The notes: generated from the sequence alone by a model not told the origin. A DNA stretch of 64,000 nt from Prolixibacteraceae bacterium UBA1413 (GCA_002304925.1 DBPT01000017.1:62001-126000); one strand, 5' to 3'. Positions 14,831 to 24,522 are shown, counted from the stretch's first letter. Program-made: numbers and translations.

Positions 14831-17122
14831 TTATAATCCCCGTTTGTTAAAGAGGGTATACCCGAAATTGAACATCAGGAACCATTGTGTTCCTCTCTTA
14901 TCGTAGTAATTCAGGGCTAAACTGGCCGGTCCGACACCGGTCTGGTATACCAGGGCGGCCAGACCCTGGAAGGAGACCTTTCCAAAGAATTCATCGCTTC
15001 GGACAGCCTTGTAATCGGGCCCTCTCAGGGTTTGGAAAAAGGGAAGAAATCCGTATCCTTCGATCCTGAAATGCATGTCTCCGTTGAATATATAAAGTGC
15101 CTTCAACCCTCCGGCCACAAAGTTGGGCGCATGGAAATTTTCCACAAAAAGGGCTTTGCTGTGGGGCGTCGGATAGAAACCGGGAGCTGCAAGCATGGTA
15201 GAGGTGTAATTCTGAAAGTCCTTTTTTGTGCTTAACACACCGTCGAAGCGGAAGCCTCCCCCAAGCCGGCGATTTACCCGGAAATACCTTTCCAGAGATG
15301 TTTTGGCCATCACATAGGAATGGTAGTGTTTTGATGCCACCTGTCCGCCCAGGGTCGTCCCCGGAATGATCTTCTCAGCTCCAGCGATGTACTGCAGCGA
15401 ATAGGCATTATAGAATCCTTCCGTTGCATATTGTTTCTGGTTCAGGGAATTCTTTTCATAATCCCCGGTAACGATCACGGCGTTGAAATCAGTTTTATCG
15501 GGTTGGTCGGCTTTGGTGAATTTCTCAATCTGATAATAACTGTCCCGGGCCCATGATCCGGCGACGCCTAAACTGAATTTGTCGTGCCGTTTCCAGGGGA
15601 AGCCGATTTCGCCTCTGAAATTGGTTTCATTCTGAATGATATACGGAGGGCGGACATCCTCAAAAAAGAGTTCGTTGCTCGAGGAGAAGAAATCCCACCG
15701 GTTGTAAGTAAGATAACCCGCCAGGTAATAAGGCCTGAAAGATGGGACATCAATTCGGGTGCCTGCTTTGAAGGAGCTGTAGAAACGGCCGAAATAGAGG
15801 TTGGAGTAAAGGGTATACGATCTGTTTTTGAACAACCGGTATTCGAAGCTGGCAAACCCCTGGTTGATGGGTTTGGTGGAGATATTGCCTCCGATGGTTA
15901 TTTCCCCTCTTGTCTCAGGTTCCACGATGAGGTGGACATCAAAATAGCCCGATTCGTTGTTGAACATGGCTATCGGCCTGATGGACCTGATCTGTTCATC
16001 GGCGATCAGCTTGAAGTACTCTTTTTTGAATACTTCGACGGTAAACACATTTTTGTTGTGCTTGATGGAGTTGATGATATATTTCCGCTGGAGGGGGTCT
16101 TCCACGCCTTCGACCTGGATATTCTGAAATAGCAGGGCGGGTTTGCGTGCCTGGAACGATTCCCGTTTGCGCGCCAGTTCCTCGGGGTCCACCCGCCGGG
16201 GGATCCGCTTCTTGATGCTGTCGATCAGGGCTTCGGTGGTTTTTTGTCCCGCCTCCACGACAAAATCAAGTTTGGGAAAGTCGAGGAGCCCTACCTGTTG
16301 AACATCCGTTTCGAGCATGATCCCGTCTTCGGGCGTTAGGTCGTAATCGGTGGGTCGCTGCACCATGTTAGTAATTTGCTGGATGATGTCGTCTGCCTCG
16401 GCGGTTTTCGGATCGGGAACCACCTTGCTGCCGATGATGATGTCGGGCTTGAAAGTCTCCTTCATGACATCATGGGGGAAGTTATTGACGATTCCCCCGT
16501 CGAAGAGGAGCTCCCCGTTGATCTTTATCGGTTTGAAAAAGAGCGGGAACGTCATCGATGCCCTGATGGCTTCCCCGACATCGCCTTTGGCGAGGATGAC
16601 CTGCTTGTTGCGGTGCACTTCGGTGGCAATGCAGCGGAAAGGGACGAACAGCTTGTTAAAGTCGCCTCCCGAAACGGCGGTGGTGGCGGCCATCATTTCC
16701 ATAAAAGTGAAATCCATCTGCCACTGGGGAATGATGTTCGTGGGGGGCAGGATCTTTACCTTGTTCTCCCTCCGTTGCAGCTTCAGATCTATCCACCCGG
16801 GATTCTCTTCGGGCTGCTTGAAGAAATAGCGGTATTCCTCCTGGATCTTGCCGGTGGACCAGAAGTAAAATTCGTCGGAACGGAAAAGCGTTTCCATCTC
16901 TGCGGTGGTGTACCCTGCGGCATACAACCCTCCGATGATGGCCCCCATAGAGGTGCCGGTAATATAATCGATCGGGATGTTATTGGCCTCCAAAACCTTG
17001 ATGACGCCGATGTGTGCCAGACCCCGGGCACCCCCGCCGCTCAGAACAAGTCCCACCTTCTGACCATGTGCCGAGGAGAGTACTCCTGATAGTATCAAGC
17101 TTATAATGAAAAGCTTTCTCAT
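14831..17122 (-). CDS. Patatin-like phospholipase fused to an outer-membrane barrel (PlpD-like)
   Basis: 763 residues. After a signal peptide (to about residue 20) comes a patatin domain with the oxyanion motif SGGGARGLAHIG, the nucleophile elbow GTSMG (Ser58) and the catalytic DGG (Asp208). Residues about 320-400 form a POTRA-like segment (LLFQNIQVEGV...) and the last 370 residues a BamA/Omp85-type barrel ending in FNFGYTLFNKRGL. This is the layout of PlpD-type phospholipases, in which the barrel anchors or exports the lipase, acting on phospholipid at the surface or periplasmic face. All catalytic residues are present. Convergent with the gene at 12970-14802. Confidence 0.9.
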   Translation of the reverse strand: MRKLFIISLILSGVLSSAHGQKVGLVLSGGGARGLAHIGVIKVLEANNIPIDYITGTSMGAIIGGLYAAGYTTAEMETLFRSDEFYFWSTGKIQEEYRYFFKQPEENPGWIDLKLQRRENKVKILPPTNIIPQWQMDFTFMEMMAATTAVSGGDFNKLFVPFRCIATEVHRNKQVILAKGDVGEAIRASMTFPLFFKPIKINGELLFDGGIVNNFPHDVMKETFKPDIIIGSKVVPDPKTAEADDIIQQITNMVQRPTDYDLTPEDGIMLETDVQQVGLLDFPKLDFVVEAGQKTTEALIDSIKKRIPRRVDPEELARKRESFQARKPALLFQNIQVEGVEDPLQRKYIINSIKHNKNVFTVEVFKKEYFKLIADEQIRSIRPIAMFNNESGYFDVHLIVEPETRGEITIGGNISTKPINQGFASFEYRLFKNRSYTLYSNLYFGRFYSSFKAGTRIDVPSFRPYYLAGYLTYNRWDFFSSSNELFFEDVRPPYIIQNETNFRGEIGFPWKRHDKFSLGVAGSWARDSYYQIEKFTKADQPDKTDFNAVIVTGDYEKNSLNQKQYATEGFYNAYSLQYIAGAEKIIPGTTLGGQVASKHYHSYVMAKTSLERYFRVNRRLGGGFRFDGVLSTKKDFQNYTSTMLAAPGFYPTPHSKALFVENFHAPNFVAGGLKALYIFNGDMHFRIEGYGFLPFFQTLRGPDYKAVRSDEFFGKVSFQGLAALVYQTGVGPASLALNYYDKRGTQWFLMFNFGYTLFNKRGL

Positions 17123-17227
17123 ATCGTTTCCTGGTTTCTTCTATTATGTAAAGATAGGAAAAATCGTCGAAATCGTAACGCTGGAAACGCTTTTCATTCA
17201 GAGGAGGGGAAGTCTCTGCCGCTAAGC

Positions 17228-18139
17228 TTATCCTTTCAACGGTTTGAATCCTTCCCCGAGAATCTCCCGGGTATCCATGATGGTGATGAAAGCTTCGGGG
17301 TCGATGGAACCGATGAACTCCTCCAGGATGGCCACCTCGCGGCGGCTGACAATGGTGAAGATCATCTGCTTCTGGTCGTGGGTAAACATACCGGTACCCT
17401 TCAGACAGGTGCCTCCCCGTTCCAGGTCATGGATGATTTTGTGCCGGATATCCTCATATTTGTCTGAAATGATGAAAAGCGCCTTGTTGTAATCGGCCCC
17501 TTCGATGGTCATGTCAATGGCCCGCCCGGTGATGTAAATGACGATCCAGGAGTATAGCGGGATCGCCCAGTCCTGAAAGGATACCAGGCCGATGAGAACG
17601 ATGGCAGAATCTACATAGATCATCAGTCTGCCCAGGGGCAGGCGGGTGTACTTGGCAATGATCATCGCGATGATGTCAGACCCCCCGGAAGTAGCCCTCG
17701 ACTTAAAGATCAACCCCAGTCCGAAACCGATCAGAACACCGCCGAAAGCACAGGAGAGGAGGATGTCGTTCACCAGGGGCGCATCCCCGACAGGCCTGAG
17801 CATGGTGATGCCGTCGATGAATCCCGAGGTCAGCACAAAACCGACGATGGTTTTTACGCCGAACCGGGGACCCAGGATTTTGATGCCCGCCAAGGTCAGG
17901 GGAATGTTGAGAATCAGCCCGAATAACCCGATGGGGATGCCATCGGGCCAGAAGGAGAAAACCCCCTGGGTGAGATAATGGACGACGATGGCGATTCCGT
18001 AAACCCCGCCGGGGACAATTCTGTGGGGGGTGATGAAGAATACAAATCCGGTGGCCAGGATGAAAGATCCCACCAGGATCAGCGAGTAGTCAAAGAACCA
18101 CTGTTTGCTGAATAATTTTACTTTGGGTATAAAACTCAT
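17228..18139 (-). CDS. YitT-family membrane protein with DUF2179 domain
   Basis: 303 residues. Five or six hydrophobic segments (about 15-215) include the family signature FITPHRIVPGGVYGIAIV near residue 35 and KSRATSGGSDIIAMII at about 165. The C-terminal DUF2179 domain (about 225-290) shows ALFIISDKYEDIRHKIIHDL followed by RGGTCLKGTGMF. YitT proteins are inner-membrane proteins of unknown function, proposed to transport or sense a small ligand. It lies 40 bases after the GH92 gene in the same direction, but a shared function is not evident. Confidence 0.9.
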   Translation of the reverse strand: MSFIPKVKLFSKQWFFDYSLILVGSFILATGFVFFITPHRIVPGGVYGIAIVVHYLTQGVFSFWPDGIPIGLFGLILNIPLTLAGIKILGPRFGVKTIVGFVLTSGFIDGITMLRPVGDAPLVNDILLSCAFGGVLIGFGLGLIFKSRATSGGSDIIAMIIAKYTRLPLGRLMIYVDSAIVLIGLVSFQDWAIPLYSWIVIYITGRAIDMTIEGADYNKALFIISDKYEDIRHKIIHDLERGGTCLKGTGMFTHDQKQMIFTIVSRREVAILEEFIGSIDPEAFITIMDTREILGEGFKPLKG

Positions 18140-18179
18140 GGAATTTCAGGTTGATGCAGATCTTGATTAGGGAAATTAG

Positions 18180-20471
18180 CTATTCGGAAGCGGGTGTCAT
18201 GGAGAAGGGGCAACTTTCGGGGGAGGACCACAGGAGGGGGGAGGGATCGGGGCCCATCCGGAATTCCAGGGAACCTCCGCGGGTAAGTTCTTCGTGCGAC
18301 AGCCAGGAGCGCGTCAGGTTTTTCCCGTTCAGGGAAGCGGTGACGATAAAGGGGTGTCGGGCGGCTCCGGGGGAGGTCACGGTCATTTTTTGGCCCCCGG
18401 GGAGGGTGATTTCCGCCTTTTCGAAGAGGGGAGAGCCTATGACATACTGTCCGCTGCCCGGACAGACCGGGTAAAATCCCAGGGCAGAGAAGACATACCA
18501 TGCCGATGTCTGCCCGTTGTCTTCATCGCCGCAATAGCCGTCGGGGGCCGGGGTGTACAACCGGGAAAGCACCTCGCGTAGATGGTGCTGGGTTTTCCAG
18601 GGTTCCCCGGCGTAGTTGTAGAGGTAAATCATGTGTTGCGCCGGCTGGTTGCCGTGGGCGTAGTTGCCCATGTTCATCACCTGCATCTCCCTGATTTCAT
18701 GGATGGGAAAGCCGTAGTAAGAGCAGTCGAAAACCGGCGGGACTTTGAATACCGAGTCGAGCATAGAGGTGAAGGGCGCTTTTCCTCCCATGAGACGGAT
18801 GAGTCCCTCCACGTCGTGGAAGACGCTCCAGGTATAATGCCAGCTGTTGCCTTCGGTGAAGGCGTCGCCCCATTTGTAAGGGCTGAAGGGTTCCTGGAAG
18901 GTGCCGTCGCGGTTTTTTCCGCGCATCAGCCTGGCTTCCGGATCAAAGACGTGGCGGTAATTGCGGGACCTTTCCCTGAAGAGTGCTACCTCTTCTGCGG
19001 GGCGGCCCAGGGCTTCAGCAAGCTCTGCGATGCAGAAATCGGCATAGGCATATTCCAGGGTACGGGCGGTATTCTCCGGAATACCCACATCATAGGGTAC
19101 ATACCCCAGCTCATTGTAGTATTCCGCCCCCAGACGCCCTACAGAAGGGACGGGTCCGTGCGACAGGGTGTTTTTCAAAATGGCGGCATAGAGGGTGTCG
19201 ATGTCGTACCCCCGGATCCCCTTCAGGAAAGCGTCGGTGATCAGGGAGGCGGAATTGGAGCCGATCATGCAGTTGCGGTGGCCCGGACTGGCCCACTCGG
19301 GCAGCCATCCGCTCTCGCGGTAGGCATTCACCAACCCTTCCATGATCCGGCCGTCCAACTCGGGATACATCCAGGTGAAAAAGGGAAATACCGCCCTGAA
19401 GGTATCCCAGAACCCGTTGTCGGTATACATGGGGCCGGGGAGAACCTCCCCGTTGTAAGGACTGTAATGAACCATCCGCCCCTCGGCGTCAAATTCGTGG
19501 AACATCCTCGGAAAGAGAAGCACCCGGTAAAGACAGCTGTAAAAAGTACGGGCATATTCTGGATTTTCGTCCGAGACGAGGATCCTTCCGAGTTCACGGT
19601 TCCAGATGTCATACCCCTCGTTGCGGATTTCCTCGAAACTGCGTCCTCCGGTTTCCCTTTCCAGGTTGAGGGCTGCCTGCTCGGGGCCGATGAAGGAGGA
19701 GGCGATCCGGACCCCCACCACATCACCGCGGCGGGTGCTGAACCGGACGATGGCCCCGGTATGAAAGCCTTCCGCCTCCGCCACCCCCCGAAGGATCTGC
19801 CGCTCCTTCCAGGTGTAATAATCGGCAAACGGTTGGTCAAAAACAGCCACGAACCAGTTTTTGAAATTGGCGGGAACGCCGCCGCTGTTTTTTGTGGTGT
19901 AGCCCACGATTTTGTTCTCTTCAGGGATGATGCGGACCATCGATCCGTTGTCGAAGGCGTCAAGGATAACGCACGACGTGTCGTTTTCGGGAAAGGTAAA
20001 ACGAAAGAGGGCCGCCCTTTCCGTGGGGGTGATCTCGGCCGTCACGTCATGGTCGGCAAGGTAAACCCTGTAATAGTGGGGTCGGGCGGTTTCTGCCTTG
20101 TGTGAAAACCAGCTCGCCCGCTCCTCTTCACCGGCGACGATGCGCCCCGTGGTGGCAAAGAGGGAGAACTGGCCGTAATCGTTGATCCATGGACTGGGTT
20201 GGTGGGTTTGTTTGAATCCCCTGATTTTTTTTGCATCGTAGGTGTACATCCACCCGTCGCCCATGGTGCCCGTCTGCGGCGCCCAGAAATTCATCCCCCA
20301 GGGTCGCGCAATCGCCGGATAGGTGTTGCCGGTGCTGAGAGAGAAATCGGACTGCGTCCCCATCAAGGGGTTCACCATCTCCACGGGGCGGGAGATGAGT
20401 TGCGGCGACCGACGGGGTGTGCAGGAGAAAAATGCGGCGGCCAGAAGCATGAGAAACGTTCGGTAAAACAT
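18180..20471 (-). CDS. GH92 family alpha-1,2-mannosidase, lipoprotein
   Basis: 763 residues. The signal peptide ends in a lipobox (AAAFFSC, Cys17), so it is probably a surface or periplasmic lipoprotein. GH92 enzymes are Ca-dependent exo-mannosidases that trim N-glycans and mannans. Hallmarks: the N-terminal VNPLMGTQSDFSLSTGNTYP, the GFKQTHQPSPWINDYGQF loop, YTDNGFWDTFR near residue 350, and the C-terminal GDEDNGQTSAWYVFSALGFY with the catalytic acid region. It stands alone, without SusCD beside it. High GC and an uninterrupted full-length frame show an active gene; exact linkage specificity cannot be told from sequence. Confidence 0.92.
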   Translation of the reverse strand: MFYRTFLMLLAAAFFSCTPRRSPQLISRPVEMVNPLMGTQSDFSLSTGNTYPAIARPWGMNFWAPQTGTMGDGWMYTYDAKKIRGFKQTHQPSPWINDYGQFSLFATTGRIVAGEEERASWFSHKAETARPHYYRVYLADHDVTAEITPTERAALFRFTFPENDTSCVILDAFDNGSMVRIIPEENKIVGYTTKNSGGVPANFKNWFVAVFDQPFADYYTWKERQILRGVAEAEGFHTGAIVRFSTRRGDVVGVRIASSFIGPEQAALNLERETGGRSFEEIRNEGYDIWNRELGRILVSDENPEYARTFYSCLYRVLLFPRMFHEFDAEGRMVHYSPYNGEVLPGPMYTDNGFWDTFRAVFPFFTWMYPELDGRIMEGLVNAYRESGWLPEWASPGHRNCMIGSNSASLITDAFLKGIRGYDIDTLYAAILKNTLSHGPVPSVGRLGAEYYNELGYVPYDVGIPENTARTLEYAYADFCIAELAEALGRPAEEVALFRERSRNYRHVFDPEARLMRGKNRDGTFQEPFSPYKWGDAFTEGNSWHYTWSVFHDVEGLIRLMGGKAPFTSMLDSVFKVPPVFDCSYYGFPIHEIREMQVMNMGNYAHGNQPAQHMIYLYNYAGEPWKTQHHLREVLSRLYTPAPDGYCGDEDNGQTSAWYVFSALGFYPVCPGSGQYVIGSPLFEKAEITLPGGQKMTVTSPGAARHPFIVTASLNGKNLTRSWLSHEELTRGGSLEFRMGPDPSPLLWSSPESCPFSMTPASE

Positions 20472-20506
20472 GGCGGTCAGGATTGATTTTTCGGGCGAAA
20501 GATAAT

Positions 20507-20532
20507 AAAAAAGGCCTCCTTGCGGAAGCCTT
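20507..20532 (-). terminator. Rho-independent terminator of rplS
   Basis: On the minus strand GGCTTCC-GCAA-GGAGGCC (20530-20513) makes a 7-bp stem with one G-U pair and a GNRA tetraloop, followed by six U. It lies 20 bases after the rplS stop. Confidence 0.85.
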
Positions 20533-20551
20533 GTATAGAAGAAGCCTTGTG

Positions 20552-20902
20552 TTACACTCTTTTTTCCTTGATGCGTGCTTTCTTCCCGGTGAGTTGACGG
20601 AAGTAGTACAACCTTTTCCGCCTCACACTTCCCTTCTTGTTGATTTCCACGCTGTCAATAAACGGGGATGCCATCGGGAAAATGCGCTCGACACCAATGT
20701 TTCCCGACATTTTCCTGACGGTGAAAGTTTTGGTGTCGCCCATGCCTTTTACCTGGATGACCACGCCACGGTAGCTCTGGATCCTTTCCTTGTTGCCTTC
20801 ACGGATTTTATAGTTCACGGTAACCGTATCGCCGGCACCGAATGCCGGAAGTTCTTTCTTTTCAGTCTCGAATGCGCTGCGAGCAATTTTTATTAAGTCC
20901 AT
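20552..20902 (-). CDS. rplS: 50S ribosomal protein L19
   Basis: 116 residues from the ATG at 20902 (MDLIKIARSAFETEKKELPA); a longer frame from a TTG at 20929 would run into the leader hairpin and is rejected. Family marks: FGAGDTVTVNYKIREGNKER, IQSYRGVVIQ, FTVRKMSGNIGVERIFP and VRRKRLYYFRQLTGKKARIK. L19 lies at the subunit interface of the 50S subunit. The gene has its own promoter (20976-21006), a structured leader (20926-20960) and a terminator, so it is a single-gene unit that can be regulated independently. Confidence 0.97.
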   Translation of the reverse strand: MDLIKIARSAFETEKKELPAFGAGDTVTVNYKIREGNKERIQSYRGVVIQVKGMGDTKTFTVRKMSGNIGVERIFPMASPFIDSVEINKKGSVRRKRLYYFRQLTGKKARIKEKRV

Positions 20903-20925
20903 CTCGAAAATTGTTAAATATGTTG

Positions 20926-20960
20926 GCAATGTTACCCGCTTCGGCGGCGTAAGAGATTGC
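20926..20960 (-). ncRNA. Structured 5' leader of rplS, candidate L19 autoregulatory element
   Basis: The minus-strand RNA can fold as GCAAU-CUC-UUAC-G-CCGC-CGAA-GCGG-GUAA-C-AUUGC: three stacked helices (5, 4 and 4 bp) with small internal bulges and a CGAA loop. It lies 23 bases before the rplS ATG, downstream of the mapped promoter boxes. Ribosomal proteins often bind such leaders to repress their own translation, and an L19 leader has been described in Flavobacteria; identity with that motif is not established here. Confidence 0.5.
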
Positions 20961-20975
20961 TGTAAAAATGTGGCG

Positions 20976-21006
20976 CAAAATTAGTAAATTATTTATTCCA
21001 CGCAAC
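20976..21006 (-). promoter_or_regulatory. Promoter of rplS
   Basis: Minus-strand TAATTTTG (20983-20976) with GTTG (21006-21003) 19 bases upstream fits the Bacteroidota consensus. The start near 20969 gives a leader of about 67 bases that contains the hairpin. Confidence 0.6.
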
Positions 21007-21037
21007 AGGGATGATTTTCATTTTTTGTGGGAAAATC

Positions 21038-22717
21038 CTACGGCATTTTCAGGTGGTTGCCGGTTTCGTCGACGATGATCCTGTACCACCAGTCGGGGTA
21101 CCGGGGCTGGTCGGGCATGGCCGGTTCCCCGTACGGATTCCTCTTGAACTGGCCGTTTTCCTCTTTTTTGACATTTCCGTCGATGAATTTCACCAGCAGG
21201 TATTCGTAGAGTTTTTTCCATTCGGCGGTCATGCCGTTTGCCTGGTTCCCCGAATACTCGGTGAGGAATTTGCGGGCTGCGGTTTCCCCGTTCTTTTGGA
21301 GGATGCTCTTTGCCGCCTGGTCCACCGCCGGGGTGAAGGCGATGAATTGGCCTTCGAGGTCGGCCTGTTTTCCACGGATCACGGGGATCATGTCGCTGTA
21401 TCGGGTGTATGCCCAGTTGCTCACCTGGTTAAAGACCCAGAATGCCGCGGTGGGCGAATAGGTCAGCAAGTCTCCGTTGCCCACCCTGAAGGCTTCGGGG
21501 ATTTCTGTGATTCCGCAGTACATCGGGGTATATACCGTACTGTAGGAGTCGTCGACGCCGAACCAGAGAATGCCGCCGATGGGATCGGGGAGCCAGTTGC
21601 GGCTCTGGGCGACGAAGGAAAATCCGGTCTGTTGGGTGGAAATGGCCCGTTCATGCACATAGGTCGCCGAATCGAGCGTCCAGGTCATCGGCCGCCAGCG
21701 GTAGGGAAGGGTAAAAGGTCCCATCCCCGGATCTTTCGTCATATCAAGGGGCGTGCCCTGGAAATGGTCACGCATCATCTCCATCACATCCTTTACCGAG
21801 ACCGGTTTGTCGGGTTTGACCCATAACGGCATGCGGTTGAGCGCGAAATTGTTGTCACCACCATGGATTACTTTGCCCTGGATGTAATCATCGTATTTCT
21901 TCATCCCGGAAGCCACCTTGTTGAAGCCGGCATATACCCGGGCTTCCGAAAAGCGGGCGGCACCGAAATCCACGGGCGCGTAAACGTCGGAAAAGCTGAA
22001 ATCCCTGTCCTTTCCCGAAAACCATCCCTTTCCCCTGGCAAAGGAGATAACATCCTTGGCATAAAGAGAGTTCTCCTGATCGTCAAGCGGGAAGGTGGTG
22101 ATCCTGGCCTGGTTGGCATGGCCGCAGATATATCCGTCGGGCACCTTGAGGGCTACCCATACGGCCCCTTTATTCCCTTCGCCCTTGCCGATCATTTCCA
22201 TGATCCACACTTCATTACGATCGGAAATGGAAAAAGACTCCCCGGAACTGGCATATCCGTATTTCTCCACCAGGGAGGTCATCACCCCGATGGCTTCCCT
22301 GGCGGTTTTGGACCGCTGAAGGGCAATGAACATAAGACTTCCGTAATCCATGATGGCACCGGCCTGGCTGCCCAGTTCCTCACGGCCTCCGTAAGTGGTC
22401 TCCGAGATGGCTACCTGGTGTTCGTTCATATTTCCGACAACGCTGTAGGTGTGGGGAACCTGCTCTATCTTTCCCAGGAATTTTCCGGTATCCCACTCGT
22501 AAACATCAAGAAATGACCCGGCAGGCCAGTCCTGTGAAGGCCAGAAATACAACTCACCATAAAGGGTGTGGGAATCGGCGGCGTAAGTGATCATCACCGA
22601 TCCATCGGCCGAAGCACCCCGCGAAATCAAAAAATTGGTGCAGCCACCCGATATCCGGACATTCAACATCAAGGACGCCATAATCACCAGGAGCGCTAAA
22701 GTCGCTTTTTTAATCAT
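21038..22717 (-). CDS. C69 family dipeptidase (peptidase U34)
   Basis: 559 residues from the ATG at 22717. The signal peptide MIKKATLALLVIMASLML is followed by GGCTNFLISRGASADGS; in this family the propeptide is removed so that the Cys in CTNFL becomes the N-terminal nucleophile. Further family marks are SDRNEVWIMEMIG, the HANQARI block and the C-terminal NWAYTRYSDMIP. C69 dipeptidases of Bacteroidota are secreted and cleave dipeptides from the N-terminus of small peptides. Transcription is from a -7 box at 22748. The frame begins upstream of that ATG, but a start there would spoil the signal peptide. Confidence 0.92.
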   Translation of the reverse strand: MIKKATLALLVIMASLMLNVRISGGCTNFLISRGASADGSVMITYAADSHTLYGELYFWPSQDWPAGSFLDVYEWDTGKFLGKIEQVPHTYSVVGNMNEHQVAISETTYGGREELGSQAGAIMDYGSLMFIALQRSKTAREAIGVMTSLVEKYGYASSGESFSISDRNEVWIMEMIGKGEGNKGAVWVALKVPDGYICGHANQARITTFPLDDQENSLYAKDVISFARGKGWFSGKDRDFSFSDVYAPVDFGAARFSEARVYAGFNKVASGMKKYDDYIQGKVIHGGDNNFALNRMPLWVKPDKPVSVKDVMEMMRDHFQGTPLDMTKDPGMGPFTLPYRWRPMTWTLDSATYVHERAISTQQTGFSFVAQSRNWLPDPIGGILWFGVDDSYSTVYTPMYCGITEIPEAFRVGNGDLLTYSPTAAFWVFNQVSNWAYTRYSDMIPVIRGKQADLEGQFIAFTPAVDQAAKSILQKNGETAARKFLTEYSGNQANGMTAEWKKLYEYLLVKFIDGNVKKEENGQFKRNPYGEPAMPDQPRYPDWWYRIIVDETGNHLKMP

Positions 22718-22747
22718 ATCTGTCGTTTTATAATTTTTCAGGAATCG

Positions 22748-22755
22748 CAAATATA
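22748..22755 (-). promoter_or_regulatory. -7 box, C69 dipeptidase
   Basis: Minus-strand TATATTTG (TAnnTTTG), 31 bases before the chosen ATG at 22717, which supports that start over one further upstream. No clear -33 box. Confidence 0.45.
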
Positions 22756-22787
22756 AGTTTTTCGGGCTGTCCGCGCCATGATTTTCT

Positions 22788-24494
22788 TTATTTCCAGAAA
22801 GTGGATCGGAAAACCGTCGTATTCCCCGACCGGTCGGTCACCGAAAGTTCCAGGGAATGCCTTTTCCCGCTTCCGATACGGGCGGTATCGATCCTGTAGG
22901 AGAGCCTGCTGAATTTCGGGTCGTATTCGAAGAGGGCCCACTCCCCGTCAATCCATCCCTCGTAACGACCGATGCCCGAGAAATCATCCTTTATCCGGAA
23001 CCTGATCTCGTTCGTGTCGGTCAGGGCGTTGTTTTTCAGGGTAAGGGGTGTCACTTCCGGGGGAATGGTATCGCAACTGACGGCATAATTTCCGAAACTG
23101 CCGATCCGCGTTTCAAACCAACCTCCGGCATACTTTCCCCCGGCATATCCTGGTTTGCCTTTTTCGTCGATGACTGCGATAAATGCTTTGCCGGCGAGTG
23201 AATCAGGCAATCCTGCTGCCCTGATCCTGATGGTCACGGGCAGGTGAACCGGCGTGGTTATTTCATGCACCCGGTGAATGGGGGAGAAATATGCGCTTCC
23301 GCCATCTTCGGATTGATACTTAAATTTAAAATCCTCATAAAACGCCCCTTTTGGGGATCTGATTTCAAAACCTTCGGCCCGGAATTCATTGTCGAGGTTG
23401 TAGCGGAACAGAGATCCAGGCTCCTCTTTTGCCGGCAGCAGGCCGGCATCGGCTCCCCGTATCCGGAAGCCGAAAACGGCGCTGTTGCCATTGACGTCGG
23501 TGAGAATCACCTGTCCCTGGTAGGTTTTTGCGCTATCGATCGTGAGTATGCCCCGGGAGTCGCTGCTCCGGTATACGCCGAGCCGGTTCCCCGGGTCGCG
23601 CCACATCTTCTGGAACCGCTCCCGGGTGGTTACGTATTCCCCGTAGTCGATGTGGCTGTTGAGGTATCCATTGTGGCTGTACGATATCCTTTCCAGGGTG
23701 TAGCTGAAGATTTCCTCTCCTTCGAACAGCAGGCGTGCCGAAAAAATTCCGCAGGGACTTTGGTTGGCGTCAAAGAAGTCATCGGCTCTGACGGCGATTC
23801 CGATCTGGCCCCATGCCGTGACGGGGTTGTCGGGATTCAGCTTGTACCGGTTACCCGTGCCTGTGGGATGGAATTTTTTCTTTCGTGGCGCGTAATCCAC
23901 ATGCGAACGGTCGTCGAGGGGATAAAACTGAACGGCTGAAATTCGCGGGGCCGTAAGGTCTTTCACATTGAAATTGTTGATCAGGAGCGGATTGAGGGCG
24001 TCCTGGGTGGGGGTGTCCCTGATTTCATAGTGTAGGTGAGGCCCTTCCGAACTGCCCGAATTTCCGCTCAGGGCGATTTGTTCCCCCCTTTCCACGGTGA
24101 ATTTTCCGACCGGGACCATCAGGTCCACGGCAAAGGAGTTTCGCAGGTACTGTTCTGCCTTGACATATTCTTCGATGTCATCCCTGAATTTTAGCAGATG
24201 ACCGTATACCGTGGTGGTGTTGTTGGGATGGTTGATGTAAAGCGCCCGGCCATATCCCGTGGGAGAAACCGAAATGCGTGAGACAGTTCCTGCTGCACTC
24301 GCCACGACAGGCAGCCCGATCCGCCGTTCCGTCCTGAAATCAAGCCCCATGTGAAAATGGCCGGACCGTAACTCCCCGAAATTGCCGCTCAGGGAAACGG
24401 GGATTTTTAAGGGTTCGGCATAATATTTTAACTGTCCGGAAACCTGGGTCACCGTAAGAACAAAAATGAGGAACAGCGTGTGATTTCTGAACAT
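22788..24494 (-). CDS. M23 family (LytM-type) metallopeptidase with C-terminal Ig-like region
   Basis: 568 residues from the ATG at 24494; an upstream extension of 25 residues would precede the signal peptide and overlap the promoter box. After the signal sequence (MFRNHTLFLIFVLTVTQVSG) a zinc peptidase domain starts at once: HFHMGLDF gives His48 and Asp52, and GPHLHYEIRD gives His153/His155. M23 enzymes cut peptidoglycan cross-links in the periplasm. An insertion between the two zinc motifs covers residues 100-125. The remaining 400 residues are beta-rich and end in ELSVTDRSGNTTVFRSTFWK, typical of Bacteroidota M23 proteins. All ligands are present, so it should be active. Confidence 0.92.
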   Translation of the reverse strand: MFRNHTLFLIFVLTVTQVSGQLKYYAEPLKIPVSLSGNFGELRSGHFHMGLDFRTERRIGLPVVASAAGTVSRISVSPTGYGRALYINHPNNTTTVYGHLLKFRDDIEEYVKAEQYLRNSFAVDLMVPVGKFTVERGEQIALSGNSGSSEGPHLHYEIRDTPTQDALNPLLINNFNVKDLTAPRISAVQFYPLDDRSHVDYAPRKKKFHPTGTGNRYKLNPDNPVTAWGQIGIAVRADDFFDANQSPCGIFSARLLFEGEEIFSYTLERISYSHNGYLNSHIDYGEYVTTRERFQKMWRDPGNRLGVYRSSDSRGILTIDSAKTYQGQVILTDVNGNSAVFGFRIRGADAGLLPAKEEPGSLFRYNLDNEFRAEGFEIRSPKGAFYEDFKFKYQSEDGGSAYFSPIHRVHEITTPVHLPVTIRIRAAGLPDSLAGKAFIAVIDEKGKPGYAGGKYAGGWFETRIGSFGNYAVSCDTIPPEVTPLTLKNNALTDTNEIRFRIKDDFSGIGRYEGWIDGEWALFEYDPKFSRLSYRIDTARIGSGKRHSLELSVTDRSGNTTVFRSTFWK

Positions 24495-24522
24495 GGAACA
24501 AACCGGATTGATTGATCGCGGG

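Noticed and set aside
18582..20105. Long plus-strand open frame opposite the GH92 gene
   Set aside because: A by-product of high GC; the minus strand carries clear GH92 motifs over its full length.
20903..20929. Extended L19 start at a TTG
   Set aside because: It would add nine residues absent from the family and would lie on the leader hairpin; MDLIKIA at 20902 is the usual start.
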